Source: G965197715 sp965247615
GTDB taxonomy: Bacteria > Chloroflexota > Dehalococcoidia > Lucifugimonadales > UBA1127
NCBI GenBank assembly: GCA_965247615.1
Contig: OZ252022.1
Location: 1-64,000 of the forward strand
DNA: 64,000 nucleotides
Direction of reading: 5' to 3'
Shown here: positions 54,008 to 62,696 of the stretch, one piece after another
How positions within the stretch are numbered: the stretch's first letter is position 1
How the letters are laid out: each line of letters opens with the position of its first letter
Position numbers and translations under genes: made by a program
The notes under the pieces: model-generated
Told to the model about the DNA's origin: nothing
The model's input: the letters and a program-made list of their open reading frames with translations, nothing else
The model's database searches: none

Positions 54008-55201
54008 ATGACCACACAACCGACCGGACCGCTGGACAGACTCAGGGTGGACCACATCGGGAGCCTGGTGCGCCCCAGTGCCCTGCTGGAGGCGCAGGCC
54101 AGGCGCGACCGTCAGGATGCCTCCGAGGACGATCTGCGCGAGGCGGAAGACGCGGCCATCCGGGAAGTGGTCGCCCGGCAGGAGGCCATCGGCTTCCCGG
54201 TTGTGAACGACGGGGAGTTTCGACGCCGCAACTTCCAGGACAGCTTCGGCACTGCCGTGTCCGGCTTCGACACTCCGGCTGATACGACCTCCTACCGCCA
54301 GTGGCGCACGGAGAGCAGGTCCACGCGCCACGAGCGGGTCATGTCCGGCCCCGCCATAGCTGGGCCGCCGGTGGTGACCAGGCGCGCCGCGGTCCAGCGC
54401 CTCCAGTTGACGCGCAACCTGCCCCTGGAGGAGTACCGCTTCACCGCCGGCGTGGCCCGGCAGCCCGCCAAGGTGACGCTCATCGGCCCGGACCGGGTGG
54501 CCCAGCGCTTCGACCACCAGGGATCACGCGGGGTGTACGACGGCCTGGACGACTTCACGAGCCACGTGGCGGAGATCCAGCGGCAGATGGTCGCGCAGGT
54601 GGTGGACGTGGGCTGTCCCTATGTTCAGATCGACGCACCGGGCTACACGGCGTACGTGGACCCGCCGTCACTGGCGTCCATGCGGGACCGGGGCGAAGAC
54701 CCGGACGAGAACCTGGTGCGTTCATTGAAGGCGGACAACGCGGTGATCGCGGGGTTCCCCGGGGTGACCTTCGGCATCCATCTCTGCCGCGGCAACTCCC
54801 GGGCGATAGACCCGGCCACTGGTAAATTTGTTGCGCAGTGGCACCGGGAAGGGCACTACGACGCCATCGCCGAGCGGCTCTTCAACACCCTGGACCACCA
54901 GCGCTACCTGCTGGAGTACGACAGCGACCGCGCCGGCAGCTTCGAGCCCCTGCGGTTCGTCCCGAGGGACCGGATCGTCGTGCTGGGCCTGGTGAGCACG
55001 AAGACGGACGAGATCGAGACCGTGGACGGCCTCGTGCGGCGCATCGAGGAAGCCGCGCGCTACATCCCCATAGAGCAGCTGGCGCTCAGCCCCCAATGCG
55101 GCTTCGGCAGCTCCGCGGCGGAGTCCGTCCCCGTGGACGCCCAGTGGAGGAAGCTAGAGGTCATCCTGGCCACGGCCGCTAAGGTCTGGGGTGACACCTA
55201 G
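54008..55201 (+). CDS. MetE C-terminal-like (cobalamin-independent methyltransferase fold) protein
   Basis: A 397-aa protein of the MetE catalytic-domain superfamily. The zinc-ligand pattern is visible as H258-x-C260 (HLCRGN) and C364 (SPQCGFGS), and the N-terminus has HIGSLVRP and NDGEFRRRNF. It lacks the N-terminal half of MetE. These stand-alone proteins may transfer methyl groups between thiols or be enzymes of sulfur-compound metabolism; the substrate is not known. ATG 54008 fits the promoter; the frame is open to 53939. Confidence 0.82.
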   Translation: MTTQPTGPLDRLRVDHIGSLVRPSALLEAQARRDRQDASEDDLREAEDAAIREVVARQEAIGFPVVNDGEFRRRNFQDSFGTAVSGFDTPADTTSYRQWRTESRSTRHERVMSGPAIAGPPVVTRRAAVQRLQLTRNLPLEEYRFTAGVARQPAKVTLIGPDRVAQRFDHQGSRGVYDGLDDFTSHVAEIQRQMVAQVVDVGCPYVQIDAPGYTAYVDPPSLASMRDRGEDPDENLVRSLKADNAVIAGFPGVTFGIHLCRGNSRAIDPATGKFVAQWHREGHYDAIAERLFNTLDHQRYLLEYDSDRAGSFEPLRFVPRDRIVVLGLVSTKTDEIETVDGLVRRIEEAARYIPIEQLALSPQCGFGSSAAESVPVDAQWRKLEVILATAAKVWGDT

Positions 55202-55274
55202 AGAGCCGCGCCGAATGCGATCTCGCCCTCTATCGGAGGGGATGGGGCGCGTCCGCTGCACCCTACATCCTCTC

Positions 55275-55303
55275 TTGCTCCGGCCCTACCCCTATGCTAT
55301 GGT
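55275..55303 (+). promoter_or_regulatory. Candidate promoter of the CoA-transferase gene
   Basis: TTGCTC, a 17-nt spacer and TATGGT, 38 nt before the ATG. Confidence 0.45.
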
Positions 55304-55340
55304 CTAGCCGCATTCTCCGAGTCGTGAACGAGGTCCCACT

Positions 55341-56540
55341 ATGTCAGCACCGCCCCTGGATGGCGTCAAGGTCTTGGACTGCACGCAGTTCATGGCCGGC
55401 CCCTACTGTACGCTGATCCTGGCCGACATGGGCGCCGACGTGGTGAAGGTGGAGCGCCTCCAGGGTGGGGACGACACGCGCCGCAGCGCACCCACTATCA
55501 ACGAGGTCTCCTCCCAGTTCCTGATGATCAACCGCAACAAGCGGAGCATCGCCCTGGACCTCAAGGCGCCCGAGGGGAAGGAGACGTTCAAGCGGCTCGC
55601 CAAGGGCTCAGACGTGGTGGTCCAGAACTTCCGGCCCGGCACGATGGAGGAGCTGGGGCTGGGATATAAAGACCTGAAGCCCCTGAGCGACGCGCTCATC
55701 TACTGCTCCATCTCGGGCTTCGGCCAGACGGGGCCCTACGCCCACCGCGGCGGTTTCGACCTGGTCGCTCAGGGAATGAGCGGCATCATGAGCGTTACCG
55801 GCATCCCGGACGGCCCCCCCATCAAGGTGGGGGTGCCCATCACGGACCTGGCCGCCGGGATGTATGGGGCCAATGGGGTCATGGCCGCATACATCCACCG
55901 TCTCAAGACTGGCCAAGGCCAGCACGTGGACACGTCGTTGCTGGAGGCGGGGATAGCCCTGACAGTCTGGGAGACGGGCGTGCTCTGGGCAACCGGGGAG
56001 TCGCCGTACCCCATGGGCTCCGCCCATCGAATCAATGCGCCGTACCAGGCCCTCCGGTGCATGGACCAGCCCATCACCATCGGCGCGGCCAACCAGGCCA
56101 ACTGGGAGCGCCTCTGTCACGCCATGGACCGGGAGGAGCTGAGAGAGGACCCGCGCTTTGTGACCGGCCCCCTGCGCCGCCAGAACTACGAGACGCTGGC
56201 CGAGGAGCTGGAGAAGACGCTGCTGACCAGGCCCGCCGACTATTGGCTGCCCAAGCTGGAAGAGGAGGGCGTGCCAAGCGGCCCCCTGAATGACATGGCC
56301 CAGGTATACCAGGACCCCCACGTCCTGGACCGTGACATGGTTGTGGAGCTGGACCATCCGACGGTTGGGCGCGTCAGGGCCATCGGCATCCCTGTGAAGC
56401 TCTCTGAGAGCCCCGGCGCAATCCGGCGCCCCGCTCCGCTGCTCGGCCAGCACACACAGGAGGTGCTCCGGGAGCATGGCTTTAGCGACGGGGAGGTGGC
56501 CCACCTGTTGGAGTCGGGCGTCGTCCGCGAACCGGCCTAG
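55341..56540 (+). CDS. CaiB/BaiF family (class III) CoA-transferase
   Basis: A 399-aa CoA-transferase moving CoA between carboxylic acids. Seen: GVKVLDCTQFMAGPYCTLILADMGADVVKVE at the N-terminus (in parts), NKRSIALDLKAPEG, SGFGQTGPYAHR and the catalytic Asp in PITDLAAGMYGANG. The C-terminus has LGQHTQEVLREHGF. Substrate unknown. Probably monocistronic. Confidence 0.93.
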   Translation: MSAPPLDGVKVLDCTQFMAGPYCTLILADMGADVVKVERLQGGDDTRRSAPTINEVSSQFLMINRNKRSIALDLKAPEGKETFKRLAKGSDVVVQNFRPGTMEELGLGYKDLKPLSDALIYCSISGFGQTGPYAHRGGFDLVAQGMSGIMSVTGIPDGPPIKVGVPITDLAAGMYGANGVMAAYIHRLKTGQGQHVDTSLLEAGIALTVWETGVLWATGESPYPMGSAHRINAPYQALRCMDQPITIGAANQANWERLCHAMDREELREDPRFVTGPLRRQNYETLAEELEKTLLTRPADYWLPKLEEEGVPSGPLNDMAQVYQDPHVLDRDMVVELDHPTVGRVRAIGIPVKLSESPGAIRRPAPLLGQHTQEVLREHGFSDGEVAHLLESGVVREPA

Positions 56541-56697
56541 GAGAGCGGCGCCGCAACCCGGTACCCGGGCCGCGCGCCGGAGCCCGTCTCATAAAGCCGG
56601 CGCCTCCGGATTTCCAATCTCCCGGGTCCCGTCTTTCGACAGAATAACGACGAGATGTCGCGCCGCATGACAACCACGTCACTCCCGCCCCCCTCCC

Positions 56698-56725
56698 CGT
56701 CATTCCCGCGCAGGCGGGAATCCAG
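56698..56725 (-). repeat. REP-like palindromic element, copy 2
   Basis: ATTCCCGC, GCAG and GCGGGAAT form an 8-bp perfect hairpin (56702-56721) inside CATTCCCGC...GGGAATCCAG. It is the same family as 33789-33816, in the opposite orientation. It sits upstream of repeat copy B. Confidence 0.65.
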
Positions 56726-56760
56726 GGCGGCGGGGCAGAGCGGGGCATCCCCCACCCATC

Positions 56761-56985
56761 TGTGCCACCCTCCCATTGCCCGTTCGAGTACATACGCGCT
56801 AGCATCTCCTCAACACCCCAAACAGAGAAACCAGGCCAGGGAGGTCGCCATGCCTCGAAAATTAAACAACCAAATCGTCGCCTATCTGCGCGAAATCCGT
56901 CCAGCTTCACTTTTTCGCCAAAAAAAGCAGCCGGCAATCAAGCAGGCGTAAACAATCAAATCGAGCCTGCTGCCGACAGGTGCAG
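56761..56985 (+). repeat. Dispersed repeat, copy B (promoter, ribosome site, tiny ORF)
   Basis: It matches 16761-16975. The conserved block includes TTGCCC (56776-56781), an 18-nt spacer and TAGCAT (56800-56805), then GGGAGGTCGCC directly before the ATG at 56850. The similarity continues through the ORF and about 40 nt past its stop. The rest of 56541-57125 has no other recognisable gene. Confidence 0.6.
56850..56951 (+). CDS. Candidate 33-aa peptide in repeat copy B
   Basis: A 33-aa basic peptide starting MPRKLNNQIVAYLREIRPAS and ending AIKQA before TAA. It has GGGAGG 5-6 nt upstream and a conserved upstream promoter. In copy A the corresponding codons for Y-L-R-x-x-R-P are kept with synonymous changes, which argues for a real peptide, but copy A is frameshifted at its start. 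No family is known. Could also be a by-product of a conserved RNA element. Confidence 0.4.
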   Translation: MPRKLNNQIVAYLREIRPASLFRQKKQPAIKQA

Positions 56986-57125
56986 CCTCAGGCGCCACCA
57001 TCAGACGACTGCGACGGGGTTGGTTAAATGAGACAGGCGCGCCAGGAAGCCCATACTCTGAGCCACCTCCCCGCTGCGGGCCCAAAAGCGGGCTTGGCGG
57101 CGCACAAGAAAGACGAATCTCCCCG

Positions 57126-58043
57126 ATGAAGATTGCGGTGATGGGCACGGGAGGCGTCGGGGGCTACTTTGGCGGGCGCCTCGCCGCCAGCGGCCAAGAC
57201 GTCACCTTCATAGCGAGGGGCGACCACCTGCAGGCCATCCGGGAGCGGGGCCTCCTGGTGCGCAGCCACCGCGGCGACTTTCGCGTCGCTCCTGCTCAGG
57301 CCACCGACGACCCGGCCGCGGTTGGCCCTGTGGACGCGGTGATGTTCTGCGTCAAAGTGTGGGACACGGAGGCCGCCGCGGAGCTGGTGCGGCCCATGGT
57401 CGCCCGGGACACGGGTATAGTCTCCTTCCAGAACGGCGTGGACAACGAGGAGCGACTGGCGGCCATCCTGGAGCCGGAGCACGTGCTGGGGGGCGTGGCG
57501 TACGTGATGTCCGGCATCGCGGAGCCTGGCGTCATCCAGCAGAGCGGACCGATGGCCAAGCTGGTCTTCGGCGAGCTGCACGGCACGGCGACACCCCGCG
57601 CGGAGGCGCTTCTGGCGGCCTGCCACGGAGCGGGCATCGAGGCCGATCTGACGGCGGAGGTGCATCGGGCCCTGTGGACCAAGTTCCTCTTTCTGTGCGC
57701 CCTCAGTGGCATGACCACACTGGCCAGGAGCCCCATCGGGCCCATCCTCCAGGACCCGGACACCCGGCAGATGTTCATCGACTGCATGAGGGAGGTGGAG
57801 GCCGTGGCCAGGGCCAGGGGAATAGACCTTCCTCCCGGCATTCTCGAAGAGCAGACGGCTTTCGCCGACTCGCGTCCGCCCGAGTTCACCTCGTCCATGT
57901 ACCTGGACCTGGAACGCGGCAACAGGATGGAGTTGGAGTGGCTCAGCGGCGCGGTGGTCCGCTTGGGCCGCGAGCTTGGCGTGCCGACCCCTGTGAACCG
58001 GCTCATCTATGCGGCGCTGAAGCTGCACGCCGGGGGAGGCTAG
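57126..58043 (+). CDS. panE: 2-dehydropantoate 2-reductase (PanE/ApbA family)
   Basis: A 305-aa NADPH-dependent ketopantoate reductase fold. N-terminal Rossmann motif AVMGTGGVGGYFGG; FCVKVWDTE; FQNGVDNEERL; catalytic Lys in RALWTKFLFLCALSG; conserved SSMYLDLERGNRMELEWLSGA. Likely step: ketopantoate to pantoate for coenzyme A, although catabolic relatives exist. The other pantothenate genes are absent nearby. Confidence 0.9.
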   Translation: MKIAVMGTGGVGGYFGGRLAASGQDVTFIARGDHLQAIRERGLLVRSHRGDFRVAPAQATDDPAAVGPVDAVMFCVKVWDTEAAAELVRPMVARDTGIVSFQNGVDNEERLAAILEPEHVLGGVAYVMSGIAEPGVIQQSGPMAKLVFGELHGTATPRAEALLAACHGAGIEADLTAEVHRALWTKFLFLCALSGMTTLARSPIGPILQDPDTRQMFIDCMREVEAVARARGIDLPPGILEEQTAFADSRPPEFTSSMYLDLERGNRMELEWLSGAVVRLGRELGVPTPVNRLIYAALKLHAGGG

Positions 58044-58048
58044 GACCC

Positions 58049-59053
58049 TCAGCGGAAGGCTGGCATCACGCGCTCGGCCACGAGGCGCATGCTCTTCGCC
58101 GTCGGCTCCATCTCCATGCCCGCCCAGCGCATTCGCAGCCCGGCGTGGGTCACGCCCAGGGCCCGGTAGCGCTCCAGCTCCGCCACGGTGTCCTCAACGT
58201 CGCCAATGATGAAGCGGCCCTTGGAAAGCTCCTCAAAGGGGACGTTGAAAGACTCGTTGCCCGGAAGGGCCTTGTCCTGGCCCCACTGGGCGTATGTGTC
58301 ATACTTGCCGGTCAGGTAGGGTTGGCACGTCGCGAGGGCCTCCTCCCGGGTCTGCGCCACGAAGAACTCCCGCAGCATGGGGAAGAGGGTTGGGGGCGGA
58401 TGTCCGGCCCCCTCTCTGGCCTGCTTGAACAGGGGCACCTGCCGCTCGATGGTGGGGAAGGCGGCGTGGGGGTTGATGTACCAGGAGTAGCCGAGCCTAC
58501 CCGCCCGCTCGATGGCGGCGTCGCTGTTGGCGGCTACCCACACCGGTGGATGAGGGGACTGCACGGGCCTGATGCCAATGTGCACGCCGGAGAGATGGAA
58601 GAACCGCCCGTGGAAGGTGACCTCCTCGCCTGTCCAGAGCCGCTCCATGACCTCCAGCAGCTCCACCATGCGGGCCACGCGTTGGTTGCGGACCACCCCG
58701 AAGGCTTCATACTCCTCGTCGCGGTAGCCCAGGGCCACAGCCAGGTTCACGCGGCCACCGCTGATCACATCCAGGGTGGCGACCTGCTCCGCCATGTCGA
58801 CGGGGTTCTGGAGGGGCAATACAGCGGTGAAGACCAGGTCCATGCCCTCGGCCTCGGCTGCCAGGCGCGCCATGACCGGCAGGGGTTGAAGCATCTGGTA
58901 CGGGTGGCTCAGGTAGTGTTGCCCGGCGTAGAGGTAGTCGAAGCCCAGCTCACGGGCCAAGCGCACCAACTCCACGACCTCCTGGAACCGGCGCACCATG
59001 TCTGAACCGGGCGGCTGCTGCAGCATTCCGCTCATGGCAAGTCCAAACTTCAT
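58049..59053 (-). CDS. LLM class flavin-dependent oxidoreductase
   Basis: A 334-aa luciferase-like TIM-barrel protein. MKFGLAMSGML at the start; AGQHYLSHPYQMLQPLPVMARLAA; LDVISGGRVNLAVALGYRDEEYEAF; HPPVWVAANSD. Substrate unknown. It overlaps the CDP-alcohol phosphatidyltransferase stop by 4 nt (ATGA), so it is translationally coupled to a lipid- or solute-type operon, an unusual partnership. Confidence 0.88.
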   Translation of the reverse strand: MKFGLAMSGMLQQPPGSDMVRRFQEVVELVRLARELGFDYLYAGQHYLSHPYQMLQPLPVMARLAAEAEGMDLVFTAVLPLQNPVDMAEQVATLDVISGGRVNLAVALGYRDEEYEAFGVVRNQRVARMVELLEVMERLWTGEEVTFHGRFFHLSGVHIGIRPVQSPHPPVWVAANSDAAIERAGRLGYSWYINPHAAFPTIERQVPLFKQAREGAGHPPPTLFPMLREFFVAQTREEALATCQPYLTGKYDTYAQWGQDKALPGNESFNVPFEELSKGRFIIGDVEDTVAELERYRALGVTHAGLRMRWAGMEMEPTAKSMRLVAERVMPAFR

Positions 59054-59700
59054 TGCACTTCTCCCTTGATATCCGCAGGTTCCTGCGACCGGCTCCGGGC
59101 ATTCGCCAGCCGCAACAGGACTGTGGCGTTGGTCAGGACAGCCAGCACCAACAGAGTGGCCAATCCCTGCCCCAGCAGGGCGCCAATCATTACGAGGAGA
59201 AGGCGGGCGTCCCGGGCGCCCAGGAAACCGGCAACGCCCTGGAAGGCGCCGCCCAGGGAGGCTTCCGCACGAGCTCGCGTGTAGCTCACCATGAGGGCGC
59301 CCACAATGGCCATGAGGCCAACACCCACGGCAACGCCCAGCGACACACCGACCTCATACTCGACGGTCCAGTAGGTCAGGCCGCCGATAATGGCCACGTC
59401 AGAGTACCGGTCCAGTACGGCGTCAAAGAAGCCGCCGAAGCGCGTGGCCATGTCCTTGAGGCGCGCCACGTCCCCGTCCACCCCATCCACGATGGAGGAG
59501 AACTGTGCCGTCAGCCCCGCCCACAGGTTGTAGCCGCCAAGGAAGAGGCCCATGGAGGCCAGGGCGATGAGAAAGCTGACCACGGACACCTGATTTGGAG
59601 TTACGGGGGTCTTTGCTACCAGTCTCGCTATCGGCCGGGAGAATCGCCGGTTGAGGTACCGGGAGACTATCCCGTCATAGGATGCCTTGGGTGCATTCAA
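59050..59700 (-). CDS. CDP-alcohol phosphatidyltransferase (DIPP-synthase-like)
   Basis: A 216-aa integral membrane enzyme with ~6 hydrophobic segments. The CDP-alcohol motif is complete: D72-x2-D75-G76-x2-A79-R80-x8-G89-x3-D93-x3-D97. The N-terminus (YDGIVSRYLNRRFSRPIARL...TPNQVS) resembles di-myo-inositol-phosphate-phosphate synthases rather than PgsA or PssA. It would join an activated alcohol, such as CDP-inositol made by the upstream gene, to another alcohol. The 4-nt overlaps on both sides indicate one transcript. Confidence 0.85.
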   Translation of the reverse strand: MNAPKASYDGIVSRYLNRRFSRPIARLVAKTPVTPNQVSVVSFLIALASMGLFLGGYNLWAGLTAQFSSIVDGVDGDVARLKDMATRFGGFFDAVLDRYSDVAIIGGLTYWTVEYEVGVSLGVAVGVGLMAIVGALMVSYTRARAEASLGGAFQGVAGFLGARDARLLLVMIGALLGQGLATLLVLAVLTNATVLLRLANARSRSQEPADIKGEVQ

Positions 59701-60419
59701 GAACCCCCTCCCACCACCCTCTCACGCACGTAGACCAGGTCTTCCCAGGTGTCAACGTCGTGCCAGAAGAACCCTGAAATGTCGCAGGCGTGGAGAGGAT
59801 GGCCCTGGCCTATCATCCAGGTGATTCCCTGGCTGAGCTCGTACTCCGCGCGCGCTTCCTGCAGGAGGCAATCCATGGCATCGAAGATGTCATACGTGAG
59901 GCGGAATGCCCCCGCGTCGATGCCGCTCCAGGTGTCCAGGCTCTTTCCGATATGGGTGATGAGCCCATCAGGGCTGACCTGGACCCGTGTGCCTTCCTCC
60001 ACGTGGCGCTCAGAGGGCGCAAAGTCAACCGCGAGGGCGTTGGCCTTCTCTGGAGCACCCAGCAGCTGCTGCAGCACGCCCGGAGAGACCATGTGGTCGC
60101 CCATGGAGAGGAGGAAGGGTTCGCCCCTGGTGAAGCGTCTGGCCACGTTGACCGAGAGGGCGTTCCCCCAGACGTAGTCCGGGTTGACGACGTAGCTGAT
60201 GCGCACGCCGTACCGTGAGCCGTCGCCCAGCCATTCCTTGAGCGCCTCGCCGCGGTATCCAATGATAACGGCCAGATCGGTGACGCCTACTTCCCAGAAG
60301 GCGTCCAGCGTGTACTCGATAACCGTGCGCTCACCCACAGGAAGGAGCACCTTGTGCCGCCGCCTGCTGTGGTTAGAGAGCCGCGTGCCCTGACCTGCGG
60401 CCAAGATAACACCTCTCAT
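59697..60419 (-). CDS. Sugar/inositol-phosphate nucleotidyltransferase
   Basis: A 240-aa NTP_transferase. The nucleotide-binding start is GVILAAGQGTRLSNHS...KVLLPVGERTVIEYTL. The acceptor region has VVNPDYVWGNALSVNVA, LLSMGDHMVSP and DISGFFWHDVDTWEDL. These, and the coupling to a DIPPS-like transferase, resemble CTP:inositol-1-phosphate cytidylyltransferases; a hexose-1-phosphate or phosphocholine-type cytidylyltransferase is possible. First gene of a three-gene operon. Confidence 0.85.
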   Translation of the reverse strand: MRGVILAAGQGTRLSNHSRRRHKVLLPVGERTVIEYTLDAFWEVGVTDLAVIIGYRGEALKEWLGDGSRYGVRISYVVNPDYVWGNALSVNVARRFTRGEPFLLSMGDHMVSPGVLQQLLGAPEKANALAVDFAPSERHVEEGTRVQVSPDGLITHIGKSLDTWSGIDAGAFRLTYDIFDAMDCLLQEARAEYELSQGITWMIGQGHPLHACDISGFFWHDVDTWEDLVYVRERVVGGGS

Positions 60420-60568
60420 GAGACCCCCCTGTCAGCCTGAACAAAGCAAGCCATAGCTCGCCTTCGCTCAAACGACTCGTGATGGGTATCGGTGCCCACG
60501 TTGCCGGGGCTAGAGAACACTCAGCGGAGTCCCCTCGTGTCCGTAAACACAACCTCGCTGAGCGGCAT

Positions 60569-60841
60569 TCAGTGACTTGGGCTCGGCTCCTTGGTTTGCC
60601 GGTCCTGAGGCAGGACGGATAGTGTGCCCCGGTAGGCGATGGCCCCAGCGGTGATGGGCGCGTACTCCCCGCGTCTGCGGAAGACCTCACAGGCCCCTTC
60701 CCGTGAGAATCCCGCCGGACAGTGTGCATAAGGGCCCAGGGTCTGGCTATCGATGGCCCTGCTCGGGTCGAAGGCGCGTCCGCTCCACCGCCTCGCTATG
60801 AGGCTGTGCATTGGATGCCTCGTTATGACAATCTTCTCCAT
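60569..60841 (-). pseudogene. Truncated nitroreductase-like fragment
   Basis: The first ~33 residues on the minus strand read MEKIVITRHPMHSLIARRWS, then GRAFDPSRAIDSQTL, the N-terminal pattern of nitroreductase-family flavoproteins (RRSxRxFDP). After this the frame continues for ~55 codons without family resemblance and no FMN-binding part is seen. It is therefore a decayed or truncated gene. The surrounding 60420-60912 contains nothing else recognisable. Confidence 0.45.
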
Positions 60842-60912
60842 GCTGCTTCACCGCTGGGCGCTTCACGTGTGTTCCGGAAGCAGCCCGCATTCTACGCTGC
60901 CCGGCAATCCCC

Positions 60913-61662
60913 CTAGGTCTGGAACACCCTGGGGCGGAAGGACTCCGGGTGCTTGTCCACCCACTTCCAGAAGTACTCCCAGGGCTCGAAGATCTCCCCC
61001 TCTTTGCGCCGCTCCCAATGGCCACGCAGAAAGTACATGGGAATGGTCTGCGGGTTGCCGATGAGCATAGCGCGCCAGGTGATTTCCGCCTCATACTCAA
61101 CCTGGATGGCGTCCATGGTGGTCATCTCCAGGTTCGGTCCGGCGAAGACCATACCGTGGTTTACCAGGTGGACTCCCAGGGCGTCTCCCAGGGCGCCGGC
61201 CACCAGCTTGCCCTGGCTCTGGCTCCGGACCAGCGCCTTGTCCTCATCGAATACGGGCAGCGGTTCCGCCACGGAGTATGAGAACTGCGTGCCCAGGACG
61301 GGCAGGATGGTCTTGCCGGTCATGCCCATCATGCTGGCCCACTTCTGGTGGGTATGGATCACTGCGCCCACGTCCGGCTTGGTCCGGTAGATCTCGGCGT
61401 GGATGGGCCACTCGCTGACGCGGGTGATATCGTCCCGCTTCCCCTCGACGATGTTGCCCTCCAGGTCCATGGTGATGACGTCCTCCGCTCTGACGCGGCT
61501 CATGTGGATATGGGGCCAGGACTTGATCAGGAAGCGGTCCGTGCCGGGAATGCGGGCGCTGGAGTGGCCGCGGGTGGTGCACAGACCGGTGAGGTAGAGG
61601 AGGCGGTGGGACACGGCCACGGTCTCCTTGAGCTCATCCATATTGGGCGTTCTCGTCGTCAT
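60913..61662 (-). CDS. Class II aldolase/adducin family protein
   Basis: A 249-aa zinc aldolase fold. Metal-ligand His pair in AVIHTHQKWASM, a third His in HLVNHGMVFAG; start pattern LLYLTGLCTTRGHSSARIPG; SRVRAEDVITMDLEGN. Substrate unknown; related enzymes cleave sugar phosphates or act as decarboxylases and epimerases. GAGAGGGGAG precedes the ATG. A homologue is encoded 42 nt upstream. Confidence 0.88.
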   Translation of the reverse strand: MTTRTPNMDELKETVAVSHRLLYLTGLCTTRGHSSARIPGTDRFLIKSWPHIHMSRVRAEDVITMDLEGNIVEGKRDDITRVSEWPIHAEIYRTKPDVGAVIHTHQKWASMMGMTGKTILPVLGTQFSYSVAEPLPVFDEDKALVRSQSQGKLVAGALGDALGVHLVNHGMVFAGPNLEMTTMDAIQVEYEAEITWRAMLIGNPQTIPMYFLRGHWERRKEGEIFEPWEYFWKWVDKHPESFRPRVFQT

Positions 61663-61704
61663 TGGCTCCCCTCTCGCGCCTATGCATCCAGCGCGTGCGA
61701 ATCG

Positions 61705-62496
61705 CTAGAACTGGATGCCGCGGTCCCGGACCGCATCCGGGTGCTCGTCCACCCAGGCTTGATCGGCCCAGTCCCTTCGGGCAGCGCCTTCCCGACGGTC
61801 CCAGGCGCCCGCTTGGCCCGAGTAGCGTTGGTCGATGGCGTCACGCATAAAGATGGTGGGAATGGTCTCTGGTCCACCGGCCAGCATGCCGTGCCAGGTC
61901 ACCTCCGCCTGGTACTCGGCGTGGGCGGCGGCCATGACGGCCCTTTCGACGCTGCGGCCCACAAAGACCATCCCGTGGGTCCGCAGGTGGCAGGCCACGT
62001 GATGCCCCAGGGTTTCAGCGACCAGCTTCGCCTGTTGCACTTCTGTGACGATGGCGAAGCTCTCGTCATACACGGGCCAGGGCTCCGCCGCCAGGGCGGC
62101 GTCCGGCGCATGGATCACGGGCAGCACGGGCTTTCCCGCGATGCCGAAGATGGTGCACCACTTCTGATGGGTGTGGATCACGGAACCCACCTCAGGGCGG
62201 CGCTTGTAGATCTCCGTGTGCAAGCACCATTCCGACACCCTGGTTGTGAACTCCTCGCCCACCTCAATGACGTTGCCCTCCAGGTCGATGATCATCAGGT
62301 TCTCCGCCTGGACCCGGTCCATGCTCACGTGGGGCCTGGCTTTGATGATGACCTGGTCCGTTCCGGGTATGCGCGCGCTGACGTGGCCCAGGTATGTGGT
62401 GAGGCCGTAATGGTGTAGGAGCCGGTTCCCCAGGGCAACCTCCTCCTTCATGGCCGCGACAGCTTCCGCCGACGGCACTCCGTGACCTTGAGCCAT
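61705..62496 (-). CDS. Class II aldolase/adducin family protein
   Basis: A 263-aa paralogue of the next gene. GNRLLHHYGLTTYLGHVSARIPG; metal His pair in SVIHTHQKWCTI; third His in HLRTHGMVFVG. The C-terminus has an extra, charged ~20-residue segment. GGAGGGGAAT precedes the ATG. The two paralogues are likely one transcript and may form a heteromer or act on related substrates; that is inference. Confidence 0.88.
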   Translation of the reverse strand: MAQGHGVPSAEAVAAMKEEVALGNRLLHHYGLTTYLGHVSARIPGTDQVIIKARPHVSMDRVQAENLMIIDLEGNVIEVGEEFTTRVSEWCLHTEIYKRRPEVGSVIHTHQKWCTIFGIAGKPVLPVIHAPDAALAAEPWPVYDESFAIVTEVQQAKLVAETLGHHVACHLRTHGMVFVGRSVERAVMAAAHAEYQAEVTWHGMLAGGPETIPTIFMRDAIDQRYSGQAGAWDRREGAARRDWADQAWVDEHPDAVRDRGIQF

Positions 62497-62661
62497 TATT
62501 CCCCTCCTGATACGTGACCAATCCCATGGGCCATCTGTTCCGAGCCTACTGAAGCGGCGCGCGTTCCGGGTGGTGGCAGCGGCTCAAGCGCCCCTCACAG
62601 CTGCTCACTCAGAGCGGGCTATTCCCCCTCCCCGTCGCCGAAACCGGACCATCACATGGCA

Positions 62662-62677
62662 TCCCCCCAAGGGGGGA
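62662..62677. repeat. C/G hairpin before the class II aldolase pair
   Basis: TCCCCCCAAGGGGGGA is a perfect short palindrome 20 nt downstream of the amidohydrolase stop and could be a weak terminator between it and the aldolase genes. No T-tract. Confidence 0.35.
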
Positions 62678-62696
62678 CAAACAGTTCGGGCGCGTC

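Noticed and set aside
57359..59005. A 548-codon plus-strand open frame across panE and the LLM gene
   Set aside because: It reads an alternative frame of panE and the antisense of the LLM gene, with no conserved motif.
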